Shown piece after piece: positions 9,486-17,403 of a stretch of DNA of 64,000 bases. Source of the DNA: Janthinobacterium sp. 344 (GTDB lineage Bacteria > Pseudomonadota > Gammaproteobacteria > Burkholderiales > Burkholderiaceae_D). Location of the stretch: the NCBI RefSeq assembly GCF_900112025.1, contig NZ_FOKL01000002.1, positions 644,339-708,338 on the forward strand, in the 5' to 3' direction. The notes beneath the pieces were generated by a model. That model was given only the letters and a program-made list of their open reading frames with translations, was not told the DNA's origin and made no database searches. Both the position numbers and the translations under genes were made by a program. Each line of letters opens with the position of its first letter. Positions within the stretch are counted from its first letter, which is position 1.

Positions 9486-10369
9486 GGCTGGCCCTTCTTT
9501 GTCGCGTAATCAGGATGCTCGCGCAGGGTGGCAAAGCAGAAGCCCTTGTCTTGCAAGCCGACAATCAGGGCGTCGAGGTTGGCGGGCGCCCACGGATCCT
9601 TGCGCGACCAGATGCCCATGTGCGCAATGAAGATGTCGCCGCTGCGCAGGTTCTCCAGGGCTTTCTTGAGCAGCATGGCATTCGGATACTTGTCGCTGGG
9701 CAGTTCGTCCCCGGAATACCCTGCCGGCGCCCAGCCCGCATGCCGGTAGCCGCAGGCGCTGCCGGCGGCCAGGGTGCGCGGCGACGTATAGCCGCCCGGC
9801 GCGCGCCAGAACGGGTCGAGCTGGTGCCCGGTCAGGGTCTGGAAGCGCGTGTCGACGCGGCGCAGTTCCTCGCAGAACTGCTTATCCGAGAACGACGCCA
9901 GCTTGCCGCCCTCCTTGCCGAACTGGGGCTTGACCTGCATCAAGCCGTTGGCCAGATCCTTCTTCCAGTACACATGGTCAAACGTATGCGTGCCAAACGC
10001 ATGACCTTCGGCGACCCGGGCTTTCCAGTACGGCGCCCACGACGGATCGAGCGAATAGTCGCCGCGCGTCGTCTTTTCATTGGCCAGGAAAAACGTCGCC
10101 TTTACGTGGCGTTTATTGAGCACATCGGCGATCAGTTCCGCCTGCGACTGGCTGCCCGTGTCGAACGTCATGTAGATCGTGCCCTTGCAGGCGGCGGGGG
10201 CCGCAGGGGCGGAAGGTGGGGCAGAAGGTGGGGCTGAAGGTGGGGCAGGAGCCGGCGTTGCTGGCGCCGGCACGGCGGCATGCGCGGACGACAGCATGGC
10301 GCTGGCGCACAGCAGCATGGCGCGCACGTGGACTGCGGGAATCAAACGCATCATCATCACACGCACCAT
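9482..10369 (-). CDS. Exported polysaccharide deacetylase-family protein
   Basis: 295 residues: a signal peptide ending near SSAHA, a low-complexity proline/alanine linker built from a SAPP repeat, then a NodB-type carbohydrate esterase domain. Visible motifs are TFDTGSQSQ (motif 1, with Thr-Phe-Asp-Thr-Gly replacing TFDDG), GTHTFDH (motif 2, metal-binding histidines) and WRAPGGY (motif 3). It should remove acetyl groups from an envelope polysaccharide. The start at 10369 overlaps the upstream stop (TGATG), which decides it over several nearby methionines. The change in motif 1 may affect catalysis. Confidence 0.87.
   Translation of the reverse strand: MVRVMMMRLIPAVHVRAMLLCASAMLSSAHAAVPAPATPAPAPPSAPPSAPPSAPAAPAACKGTIYMTFDTGSQSQAELIADVLNKRHVKATFFLANEKTTRGDYSLDPSWAPYWKARVAEGHAFGTHTFDHVYWKKDLANGLMQVKPQFGKEGGKLASFSDKQFCEELRRVDTRFQTLTGHQLDPFWRAPGGYTSPRTLAAGSACGYRHAGWAPAGYSGDELPSDKYPNAMLLKKALENLRSGDIFIAHMGIWSRKDPWAPANLDALIVGLQDKGFCFATLREHPDYATKKGQP
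10212..10247. repeat. Three 12-base tandem repeats inside the deacetylase gene
   Basis: Three copies of a 12-base unit (GAAGGTGGGGCA with one base change) encode the repeated SAPP linker between the signal peptide and the catalytic domain. Copy number could vary by slippage without shifting the frame, changing only linker length. Confidence 0.8.
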
Positions 10370-11340
10370 CACATGCGCGGCGAGTGGCTGGCGAAATACA
10401 CGCCATGGGGCGAGCGGCCCACGGGAATCAGCTTGATCACCTTGCGCGTCGTCAAATCGATCACGGCCACTTTCTTGATCCAGCGCAGGGTCACCCACAT
10501 GGTCTTGCCGTCCGGCGTGATTTCCATGCAGTCCGGGCCACCGGGCACATGGATGGTGCCCACGTTTTCCAGGGTTTGCTGGTCGATGATGTTGATGGTG
10601 TTCGAGACGCGGTTCGAGACGAAGGTCATGCGCTTGTCACCGAGCGCGCGGAAATTATGCGTGCCGGCGCCCGCCTTGATGCGCTTGACGGTCTTTTGCG
10701 TGCGCCAGTCGATCACTTCCACGTAGTCGCTGCCCATGATGCCGACCAACAAATGCTTGCCATCGGGCGTCATGGTGATGCCGGCCGGCGCCGGGCCGAC
10801 GGGCATGGTCCATTTCACCGTCTGCGTGGCCAGGTCGATGGCGCTGACCTGGTTGCTGCCCTGCTGGGTAATGAAGGCCATGCTGCTGTCGGCCGTGAAC
10901 GCCATGTGGCTGGGCAGCTTCGGCAGCGCGATGCGCTTGGCCAGGGTCAGGTTCTTGCCGTCGTAGCGGTACAGGTCGATGCGGTCCAGGCGCAGCGAGT
11001 TCGAGATGAACCATTTCTGGTCCGGCGAAAAGCCAATTTGATACGGGTCGAGGATATTGCTGATGCGGCGCTGGATCTGGCCCGACACGGGGTCGAGGAA
11101 GATCAGCTCATTGCCGACGGAACTGGCGACGATCAGCGACTTGCCGTCCGGCGTTTCCATCAGGTGGTGCGGTTCCTTGCCGACGGCAAAGGTGGACAGG
11201 GGGGCATAGGTTTTCTGGTCCAGCAGTTGCACCGTAGCGTCACGGGAATTGAGCACCACCACCACTTCGGCTTGCGCCGTCGATATTGCGGAAACCAGGC
11301 ACAGCGAGGAAAAAACAAGGCGGCGTAGACTGCGGAACAT
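10369..11340 (-). CDS. Exported YVTN-type beta-propeller protein
   Basis: 323 residues from the chosen ATG. A signal peptide (cleavage near STAQA) is followed by repeated blades of the form ...TPDGK...V...D (for example at METPDGKSLIV, MTPDGKHLLV and EITPDGKTMWV), giving a predicted seven-bladed propeller. Such proteins act as periplasmic scaffolds or binding proteins; no catalytic residues are evident. It heads the operon: its stop overlaps the deacetylase start. The frame continues upstream, but the signal peptide fits best from 11340. No clear ribosome site is visible. Confidence 0.8.
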   Translation of the reverse strand: MFRSLRRLVFSSLCLVSAISTAQAEVVVVLNSRDATVQLLDQKTYAPLSTFAVGKEPHHLMETPDGKSLIVASSVGNELIFLDPVSGQIQRRISNILDPYQIGFSPDQKWFISNSLRLDRIDLYRYDGKNLTLAKRIALPKLPSHMAFTADSSMAFITQQGSNQVSAIDLATQTVKWTMPVGPAPAGITMTPDGKHLLVGIMGSDYVEVIDWRTQKTVKRIKAGAGTHNFRALGDKRMTFVSNRVSNTINIIDQQTLENVGTIHVPGGPDCMEITPDGKTMWVTLRWIKKVAVIDLTTRKVIKLIPVGRSPHGVYFASHSPRM

Positions 11341-11356
11341 GGAGGAAATCACTGTT

Positions 11357-11396
11357 AAATACAAAACATGTATTTTACGTGGAAACACTGTATTTT
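11357..11396. promoter_or_regulatory. Cluster of AAATACA/TGTATTT half-sites
   Basis: Just upstream of the propeller gene lie an inverted pair AAATACA (11357-11363) and TGTATTT (11369-11375), and another TGTATTTT starting 20 bases later (11389-11396). Spacing of about two helical turns is typical of regulator binding on one DNA face. A related inverted pair lies upstream of the proVWX operon. The regulator is unknown. Confidence 0.35.
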
Positions 11397-11538
11397 TTGA
11401 ATTAATTCCCCCGTGAATGATACCGCCAGCCACAAACGGCGGTAATTTCCGGTTTTTGGGGCGGGCGCGGCGCGCAATGGCGCTTTGCAAGCCATTGCTC
11501 TACAATCTGAAGCTTTCATCGCCTACACAAGGATTATC

Positions 11539-11895
11539 ATGACCACCACTACCACCGCTTCCGGCCTGCAATACATCGACACCGTTGTCGGCGAAGGCGC
11601 TGAAGCGCAAGCTGGCAACAATGTTGTCGTGCATTACACGGGCTGGCTGCAAAACGACGACGGCAGCGCCGGTTCGAAATTTGATTCGAGCAAGGACCGC
11701 AACGACCCGTTCGAATTCCCGCTGGGCGCTGGCCGCGTCATTCAAGGCTGGGATGAAGGCGTGCAAGGCATGAAAGTGGGCGGCAAGCGCCAGCTGATCA
11801 TTCCGGCAGCGCTGGGCTATGGCACGCGCGGCGCCGGCGGCGTGATTCCACCGAACGCCATCCTGATTTTCGACGTCGAACTGCTGGGCGTATAA
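11539..11895 (+). CDS. FKBP-type peptidyl-prolyl isomerase
   Basis: 118 residues forming one FKBP domain without signal peptide, so cytoplasmic. Recognisable elements are the VVVHYTGWL strand, FDSSKDRNDPFEFPLG, the VIQGWDEGVQGMKVGGKR segment and the GYGTRGAGGVIPPNAILIFDVEL end, which carry the aromatic proline-binding pocket. It should speed cis-trans proline isomerisation during folding. It is followed by its own terminator. Confidence 0.95.
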   Translation: MTTTTTASGLQYIDTVVGEGAEAQAGNNVVVHYTGWLQNDDGSAGSKFDSSKDRNDPFEFPLGAGRVIQGWDEGVQGMKVGGKRQLIIPAALGYGTRGAGGVIPPNAILIFDVELLGV

Positions 11896-11930
11896 GAACA
11901 GACCAGGCTGCGGTCGCAAGAGCGCGCCAG

Positions 11931-11965
11931 GCGCCGCCCCTGTTCACTCAGCGGCGGCGTTTTTG
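11931..11965 (+). terminator. Terminator after the FKBP gene
   Basis: A GC-rich inverted repeat (CGCCGC near 11932, GCGGCG near 11954) with a loop of about 16 bases is followed by GTTTTTG. It is a plausible intrinsic terminator for the isomerase gene, with a rather long loop. Confidence 0.6.
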
Positions 11966-12095
11966 TTTTGAGTATCCCCTCTAATGCAGCGCGCCCTTTT
12001 TTCACTATGATGTCAGGCACTGCAGCACGCACGGTGGCCACTCCGCCGGGCCGGCCGCACTTTTCCAGCGATTCCATCAGCACACAGGAGCCATC

Positions 12096-12350
12096 ATGAG
12101 TTTACAAGAGCAATTCGAACAAGCGCAGCTCGATTCCAAGACCCTGTCCGAGCGTCCGGACAATATGACCTTGTTGAAAATCTACGCCTTGTTCAAGCAA
12201 GCCTCGAGCGGCGACGCCACGGGCGAGCGCCCTGGCATGACCGACTTCGTCAACCGCGCCAAATTCGACGCCTGGGCGGCCCTGGCCGGCACCTCGAAGG
12301 AAGAGGCGCAGCAGCAATACATCGACCTGATCGAAGACTTGAAGGACTAA
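12096..12350 (+). CDS. Acyl-CoA-binding protein
   Basis: 84 residues spanning the whole four-helix ACBP fold: SLQEQFEQAQLDSKTL, then MTLLKIYALFKQASSGDATGERPG (the YALFKQA acyl-CoA contact segment), and FDAWAALAGTSKEEAQQQYIDLIEDL. Family members bind long-chain acyl-CoA and buffer or ferry it in the cytosol. ACBPs are mainly eukaryotic but occur in scattered proteobacteria. Single-gene unit with its own terminator. Confidence 0.92.
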   Translation: MSLQEQFEQAQLDSKTLSERPDNMTLLKIYALFKQASSGDATGERPGMTDFVNRAKFDAWAALAGTSKEEAQQQYIDLIEDLKD

Positions 12351-12360
12351 CCCTCCCCTG

Positions 12361-12384
12361 CCCCGGCGCCTGCCGGGGCATTTT
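12361..12384 (+). terminator. Terminator after the ACBP gene
   Basis: A perfect 7-base stem CCCCGGC/GCCGGGG with a four-base loop is followed by CATTTT, 10 bases after the stop codon. Confidence 0.85.
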
Positions 12385-12395
12385 CCCATTCCCGT

Positions 12396-12857
12396 ATGAC
12401 AGCTTCACCAATTTCCCTGGCGCGCGCCGCCGACCTGCCCCGCCTGTTCGACGTCTGGCACCTGTCCGTGCGCGCCACCCACGATTTCCTTGCCGACGGC
12501 GACATCGTTTTCCTCTGCCCCTTCGTGCGCGACGAACTGGCCAGGGTGACGGCGAACCAGCTGCTGCGTGTGCTGCGCGATGCCGACGATGTTCCCTACG
12601 CTTTCGTGTGCGTCGAGCACGCCAAGATCGAGATGCTGTTCGTGCACCCTGACCGGCGCGGCAGCGGCGCCGGCCGCAGCCTGGTCCGACACGCCATCGT
12701 GACGCTGGGCGCCACGACCGTCGACGTCAACGAGCACAACACGCAGGCACACGGCTTTTACCAGCACCTGGGCTTTATCGTGGAGAGCCGCTCGGGATGC
12801 GACCCGTTCGGCAAGCCTTTCCCCATTTTGCACCTGAAACTGGCCGAAAACGCCTGA
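12396..12857 (+). CDS. GNAT family N-acetyltransferase
   Basis: 153 residues with the acetyl-CoA-binding GNAT core: the IEMLFVHPDRRGSGAGRSLV segment (the RRGSGAG pyrophosphate loop) and the VNEHNTQAHGFYQHLGF C-terminal motif. It resembles small single-domain acetyltransferases of the YjaB kind. The acceptor substrate is not known. Confidence 0.88.
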   Translation: MTASPISLARAADLPRLFDVWHLSVRATHDFLADGDIVFLCPFVRDELARVTANQLLRVLRDADDVPYAFVCVEHAKIEMLFVHPDRRGSGAGRSLVRHAIVTLGATTVDVNEHNTQAHGFYQHLGFIVESRSGCDPFGKPFPILHLKLAENA

Positions 12858-12894
12858 AAACTCACCAAAACCCACCAAAACAGGCCGTTAACGC

Positions 12895-12921
12895 AAAAGT
12901 GGCTACCGAATCGGTAGCCAC
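12895..12921 (-). terminator. Terminator of the proVWX operon
   Basis: A perfect 11-base inverted repeat (GTGGCTACCGA) with a single central base is followed on the minus strand by TTTT, about 30 bases past the proX stop. On the plus strand no T-run follows, so it serves the minus-strand operon. Confidence 0.85.
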
Positions 12922-12948
12922 CTTCCTGATGCTGAAACAACCTTCAGT

Positions 12949-14001
12949 TTACGGCTTCGCCGCCGCCAGCGCTTGCGCGATCCAGCCATCGAAGGTCTGC
13001 TGGTGGAACTTGATCCAGCCGGCCGTATGGCGGGCAATGTCCGCCTGCGTGTTTTCACCGCGGCGCATGCGCTCGTTCTGCGCGTTGATGTCGGCCACCG
13101 GCAATTGCATCACCTCGAACAGCTTGGCCGCGGCCGGATTTTTCTCCGCCCAGGCCCTGTTGGTCACGATGCGCGCCGTGTTGACGGCAAAACCGTAATC
13201 GCTGCCATTGTCGAGGCGCGTGTTCACCTTGTCCGGATTGGCCGAGAACGGCACTTTGAGCCAGATCACATCCTTGCCCGGCACCAGCACGCCACTGACC
13301 CAGTACGGCGTCCACGTGAAATACAGGATGGGTTCGCCACGCTTGTAGCGGCCCAGGGTATCGGCGATCAGGGCCGCGTAGCTGCCCTGCACGTGCGTCA
13401 CCGTTTCGCGCAGTTTATAGGCATCCATGTGGTTTTCGATGAGCGCTTCGCAGCCCCAGCCCGGGTTACATCCCGTCAGGTCGGCCTTGCCATCGCCGTC
13501 GTGGTCGAACAGCTTGGCCAGGGTGGGATCGCGCAACTGGTCGATATTCGTGATGTTGTACTTTTCCGCCGTCGCCTTGTCGATCAGATACCCCTGCGCG
13601 GCGGGACCAGCGTACTGGCCCGTGCGCAGCAGCTTGGCGTCGCCACCCGCATTGTTATAGAAATCCTTGTGCATGGGGTCCCAGTGCACGGCCATGAAAG
13701 TGGCGTCGCCGTTGGCGATGGCGATATGCGCCGTCGGATACTCCACTTCCTTGATCGGCTGCACTTCATAGCCCAGCTTTTCCAGGGCCTTGTCGACCAG
13801 CATGGTCTGGAAGGTTTCTTCCGCGATCGAGCTTTGCAGCGCCTGCACCTTGATGCCCTTGCCGGGCAAGGTATCGCCGGCCGGCGTCTGCGCCATGGCC
13901 AGGCTGGTGGTCAGGGCCAGGGCGGCGAGCGCCAGGGCGGAAAACAGCTGGAACTTGCGTTGCGATTTTTGCGTCACTTTAAAATGTTCGATTTGATGCA
14001 T
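12949..14001 (-). CDS. proX: Glycine betaine/proline ABC transporter substrate-binding protein ProX
   Basis: 350 residues with a signal peptide (cleavage near AMAQ) and a ProX/OpuAC body. Aromatic residues expected for quaternary-amine binding are visible in [22 protein letters not shown] and [10 protein letters not shown]. It should capture betaine or related osmolytes in the periplasm and deliver them to the ProW permease. A GAAAGG ribosome site precedes the ATG. It is the third gene of proV-proW-proX, and the operon terminator follows it. Confidence 0.92.
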   Translation of the reverse strand: MHQIEHFKVTQKSQRKFQLFSALALAALALTTSLAMAQTPAGDTLPGKGIKVQALQSSIAEETFQTMLVDKALEKLGYEVQPIKEVEYPTAHIAIANGDATFMAVHWDPMHKDFYNNAGGDAKLLRTGQYAGPAAQGYLIDKATAEKYNITNIDQLRDPTLAKLFDHDGDGKADLTGCNPGWGCEALIENHMDAYKLRETVTHVQGSYAALIADTLGRYKRGEPILYFTWTPYWVSGVLVPGKDVIWLKVPFSANPDKVNTRLDNGSDYGFAVNTARIVTNRAWAEKNPAAAKLFEVMQLPVADINAQNERMRRGENTQADIARHTAGWIKFHQQTFDGWIAQALAAAKP

Positions 14002-14013
14002 GTAAATCCTTTC

Positions 14014-15108
14014 TTATTGTGCCGTGGCCAGCGTAGCTTGCTGTTCCACCGTATTTTTATTGCCGCGTACCAGGCGCATCACGAAACCGGCAGGACCCGT
14101 CTGGTACCAGTGGCGCACGCCACGGCGCGGCTGGCCCATGGCTTGCGTCAGGCGGTCCAGCGTGATGGCCAGCAGCACGATACCCAGGCCGCCGACCGTT
14201 GCCAGGCCCATGTCCAGGCGGCCAATGCCGCGCAATACCATCTGGCCCAGGCCGCCGACGGCGATCATCGAGGCGATCACCACCATCGACAGCGACAGCA
14301 TCAGCGACTGGTTGATACCGGCCATGATGGACGGCATGGCCAGCGGGAATTGCACGCGGGTCAGCAGCTGCCACGGCGAGGCGCCATACGCGCGGGCCGC
14401 TTCGATCAGGTCAGGACGCACCTGGCGAATGCCCAGGTTGGTCAGGCGCACCAGCGGCGGCAGGGCAAAGATGATCGTCACGATCACGCCTGGCGCATTA
14501 CCGATACCAAACAGCATCACCACCGGCACCAGATAGACGAAGGCGGGCGTCGTCTGCATGGCGTCCAGCAAGGGGCGCAGGATGTTCTGTGCGCGATCGC
14601 TGCTGGCAAGGAAAATACCCAGCGGCAAACCGATGGCCAGGCAGAAGGCCAGCGACGTCAATACCAGCGACAAGGTGGTCATAGCTTCCGGCCAGATGCC
14701 CAGCATCGACACGAGCAGCAGCGCCAGCACGGTGCCGATGGCCAGGGTGCGGCTGGTAAATTGCCATGCCAGCAAGCCGATGATGGCGATCACCGTCAGC
14801 GACGGGGCCGCCAGCAGCACGCCTTCCACGCCCGACAGCACGCTGTCGATCGGCGCGCGCACGGCCTGGAAGAAGGGGCGGAAATGCGCCACGACCCAGC
14901 CCAGGCCCTGGTTGATCCAGCTTTCCAGCGGCAGCGAGCCGTCAAAAATTTGCGTCAGGTGAAAGCCCGAGGCCGCGTGTTCCGGCTGCACGGCCGGTCC
15001 GGCCGCGTCCAGCCAGGACGTGTCGCCCGGCGGCGTCAGCGCCCAGGGGTTGATTTGGGCGGCCTGTTCAACAACAGGTTCTACTGTGGAAACGGTGCTT
15101 GGGTTCAT
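14014..15108 (-). CDS. proW: Glycine betaine/proline ABC transporter permease ProW
   Basis: 364 residues: a long hydrophilic N-terminal tail of about 90 residues as in enterobacterial ProW, then about six membrane helices with the binding-protein-dependent permease motif near [25 protein letters not shown] (EAA loop contacting the ATPase). It forms the membrane channel of the importer. Its ATG overlaps the proV stop (ATGA), giving translational coupling. Confidence 0.93.
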   Translation of the reverse strand: MNPSTVSTVEPVVEQAAQINPWALTPPGDTSWLDAAGPAVQPEHAASGFHLTQIFDGSLPLESWINQGLGWVVAHFRPFFQAVRAPIDSVLSGVEGVLLAAPSLTVIAIIGLLAWQFTSRTLAIGTVLALLLVSMLGIWPEAMTTLSLVLTSLAFCLAIGLPLGIFLASSDRAQNILRPLLDAMQTTPAFVYLVPVVMLFGIGNAPGVIVTIIFALPPLVRLTNLGIRQVRPDLIEAARAYGASPWQLLTRVQFPLAMPSIMAGINQSLMLSLSMVVIASMIAVGGLGQMVLRGIGRLDMGLATVGGLGIVLLAITLDRLTQAMGQPRRGVRHWYQTGPAGFVMRLVRGNKNTVEQQATLATAQ

Positions 15109-16337
15109 GCTTGTCCTTTCTGTTGTTGTTCAGCAATGGCTGGCGTATCGCGGTCGAGGAACTTCAGCAAGGTCGTCTTGCTGATGGCGCCGCGGAAGCT
15201 GCCATCATTGGCCACCACAGGGACGGCGTAAGGCAGTTGCGCTACCTGGCCGAACAGGCCGGCGACGGGCTCATCTGCGTTAATGGTCTGCACGTCGGGC
15301 AGATAGGCATGCGCCAGGCCCAGCGGTCCGACATGGCCGTCGAGCGCATTGCGCAGCGAATCGGCCGAGACGACGCCAAGGAACTTGCGCTGCGGATTGA
15401 CGACGTAGGCATAGGCGCGATCCTGCTCTTCCAGCATCGACAGCGCGGCGCGCGAACCGCGGCTCGGCGACTCGGAGACGACGATCTGGCTCTTGCGGGC
15501 GATATCGCTGGCCTTGAACACGGCCGCCGCATCGACGCCGCGCACGAAGTTGCGCACATAGTCGTTGGCCGGCTTGCGCAGGATTTCTTCCGGCGTGCCC
15601 ACTTGCACCACGTGGCCGTCTTTCATGATGGCAACGCGATCGCCGATGCGCATGGCTTCGTCGAGGTCATGCGAAATGAAGACGATGGTGCGGCGCTTGA
15701 TCTGCTGCAAGCGCAGCAGTTCCGATTGCATTTCCGTACGAATAATCGGGTCGAGCGCGGAAAACGCCTCATCCATCAGCAGGATCGATGGATCGCAGGC
15801 CAGCGCACGGGCCAGGCCCACGCGCTGCTGCATGCCGCCCGACAATTCGTCGGGATAGCTGGCGCCATAACCGTCCAGGCCCACCTGCTCCAGCGCTTGC
15901 TGGGCCAGCGCATGGCGCTCGGATTTTGGCATGCCGGCCAGCTCCATGCCGAAGGCAGTGTTGTCGAGCACGGTAATTTGCGGCAGCAGCGCGAACGACT
16001 GGAACACCATGCTGATGTCCTTGCGGCGCAGGGCACGCAACTGGGCATCCGGCAGGGTATTGATGTCGTTGCCGTCGATCAGGATGCGCCCGGCGGTCGG
16101 CTCGATCAGGCGGTTCAGCATGCGCACCAGGGTCGACTTGCCCGAACCGGACAGGCCCATGATGACGAAGATCTCGCCCGCTTCAATGGTAAAGGTGGCG
16201 TCGAAGACGCCGATGGTGCAGTCGGTCTGGGCCAGGATATCTTGCTTGCTGGCGCCCTGACGGACGAGTTCAAGTGCTTCTTCTGGCTTGTCGCCGAACA
16301 CTTTGAACACATGGTCGATAATAATTTGTTTTGCCAC
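15105..16337 (-). CDS. proV: Glycine betaine/proline ABC transporter ATPase ProV
   Basis: 410 residues from a GTG start, chosen because GGGAG lies nine bases upstream and the protein then opens [14 protein letters not shown] like other ProV proteins. The ATPase domain has the Walker [10 protein letters not shown], signature LSGGMQQR and Walker [14 protein letters not shown]. Two C-terminal CBS domains follow (about residues 270-395), which in OpuA-type importers sense ionic strength or nucleotides. The operon should therefore be osmoregulated. Confidence 0.93.
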   Translation of the reverse strand: MAKQIIIDHVFKVFGDKPEEALELVRQGASKQDILAQTDCTIGVFDATFTIEAGEIFVIMGLSGSGKSTLVRMLNRLIEPTAGRILIDGNDINTLPDAQLRALRRKDISMVFQSFALLPQITVLDNTAFGMELAGMPKSERHALAQQALEQVGLDGYGASYPDELSGGMQQRVGLARALACDPSILLMDEAFSALDPIIRTEMQSELLRLQQIKRRTIVFISHDLDEAMRIGDRVAIMKDGHVVQVGTPEEILRKPANDYVRNFVRGVDAAAVFKASDIARKSQIVVSESPSRGSRAALSMLEEQDRAYAYVVNPQRKFLGVVSADSLRNALDGHVGPLGLAHAYLPDVQTINADEPVAGLFGQVAQLPYAVPVVANDGSFRGAISKTTLLKFLDRDTPAIAEQQQKGQA

Positions 16338-16574
16338 GATGTGGTTCTCCCTCGATTGGACGAATGGAATGAAACCCTGCAAGCTGCTAGCTTGCGGCGG
16401 GAATCAGCAAACCCTGTTGCGTCGGCTACGCCACGGCGCACAAAGCGCACGGGAGCGACAGGAAACAGGGGGTGACACGCGTGTGACCAGCGGATGGCCA
16501 AAGCCGATGCCGGGGTGCCGTGTGCGTGCTAAAAGAGGCTGTGGTTCAGGACTTTTAACAACGCTAGCGCCATG

Positions 16575-16600
16575 CAAATACATGGCACCAAATGTATTTG
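16575..16600. promoter_or_regulatory. Inverted repeat CAAATACA-N10-TGTATTTG in the proVWX leader
   Basis: A perfect 8-base inverted repeat with a 10-base spacer lies about 240 bases upstream of the proV start. It shares the AAATACA/TGTATTT half-site with the cluster upstream of the propeller gene at 11.36 kb. It could be an operator for a dimeric regulator or an RNA hairpin in the leader. The rest of the 16338-16920 gap holds the structured element and promoter listed separately and no gene. Confidence 0.4.
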
Positions 16601-16660
16601 ACCGAAAAAACGATCAACTTACTTTTTTAACCGGATGCGGGTGTGAAACCCAATGAATTA

Positions 16661-16704
16661 TTCACCACTCAGCGAGTGGGGAGTACTGCGAAGCAGAAGG
16701 TGAA
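16661..16704 (-). promoter_or_regulatory. Predicted three-way-junction RNA element in the proVWX leader
   Basis: A closing stem TTCACC (16661-16666) pairs with GGTGAA (16699-16704). Inside it are a CACTC/GAGTG hairpin (16666-16678) and a CTGC/GCAG hairpin with a GAA loop (16686-16696). A further GGGT/ACCC hairpin lies just downstream on the minus strand. The element sits about 25 bases past a predicted minus-strand start site, so it would be near the 5' end of the proVWX transcript. It matches no riboswitch class I know; the fold is by eye. Confidence 0.35.
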
Positions 16705-16734
16705 ACGCGGTGTAGCTGTTGTAAATATGACTCA

Positions 16735-16764
16735 AGTATAACGCAAAAAGACACAAAAGTCCAA
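16735..16764 (-). promoter_or_regulatory. Predicted sigma-70 promoter for proVWX
   Basis: On the minus strand TTGGAC (16764-16759) is followed after 18 bases by TATACT (16740-16735). Transcription would start near 16728, leaving a leader of about 390 bases before proV. No other gene on this strand begins in between. Confidence 0.55.
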
Positions 16765-16920
16765 TAGCTTTCCAAATAGAAATGTGATAGCAATGTGTGT
16801 TGGCGCACAGTCAGACGCAAAACAAGGGGGAAATGGGGCGAAAAGAAGCCTCTTTCCGCCTGGCGCCGCGGCGCCATCCTTACCACCAAACGGGGCGCCA
16901 GACAAGCTGGCCGCGCGCCG

Positions 16921-17205
16921 TCAAACCTGCTCGGTAAATACCTTGCGCATCTTTTCCGCGATCTTGCCTTCAATCGTGGAAGCGAAGGCGCTGAGCATGA
17001 ATCCCAGTTTGATATGCAGCTGCGCCTGCTCTTTTTCAAGGGTCAGCGAGCCGTCGACGCCGCTGCGCTCGAAACGCAGCACGTCGCCATCCCAGGCGCA
17101 CGCCAGGTCATATTCCCGGGCCAGCTTGTCGGCCACTTGCTGCGCCGCTTCACGGGCCTTTACCGCTGTCAGCTTATGTTGCTGAACTATATTTATATCC
17201 GCCAT
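16921..17205 (-). CDS. Polyhydroxyalkanoic acid system family protein
   Basis: 94 residues resembling the small PHA-granule-region proteins: N-terminal MADINIVQQHKL, then VKAREAAQQVADKLAREYDLACAWDGDVLRFERSGVDGSL and a C-terminal helix ending KMRKVFTEQV. Family members are found with PHA genes and are thought to act at or near storage granules. A PHB depolymerase gene lies 3 kb away. Start at 17205 is set by an AAGGAAAG ribosome site. Confidence 0.8.
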   Translation of the reverse strand: MADINIVQQHKLTAVKAREAAQQVADKLAREYDLACAWDGDVLRFERSGVDGSLTLEKEQAQLHIKLGFMLSAFASTIEGKIAEKMRKVFTEQV

Positions 17206-17403
17206 CAAGCTTTCCTTTTATTAAAAACGAACCTTACGGCCAGCATCATACCAGCCACGCTACGGCAGGCACGACCATGGCGGGTGCCGATGCAAGGCAT
17301 AAAAACGCATTTTCCAGTCGCTCATTTGCGCCGCATCAAACCTGATCCGCCCAAGCAGGCCGACTATTTCAGTTCCAGTCGCAGCATGTTTGGGAGAACC
17401 ACC

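Noticed and set aside
12973..15231. 752-codon plus-strand frame opposite proX and proW
   Set aside because: Antisense of two well-identified transporter genes; low-complexity His/Gln/Arg translation.
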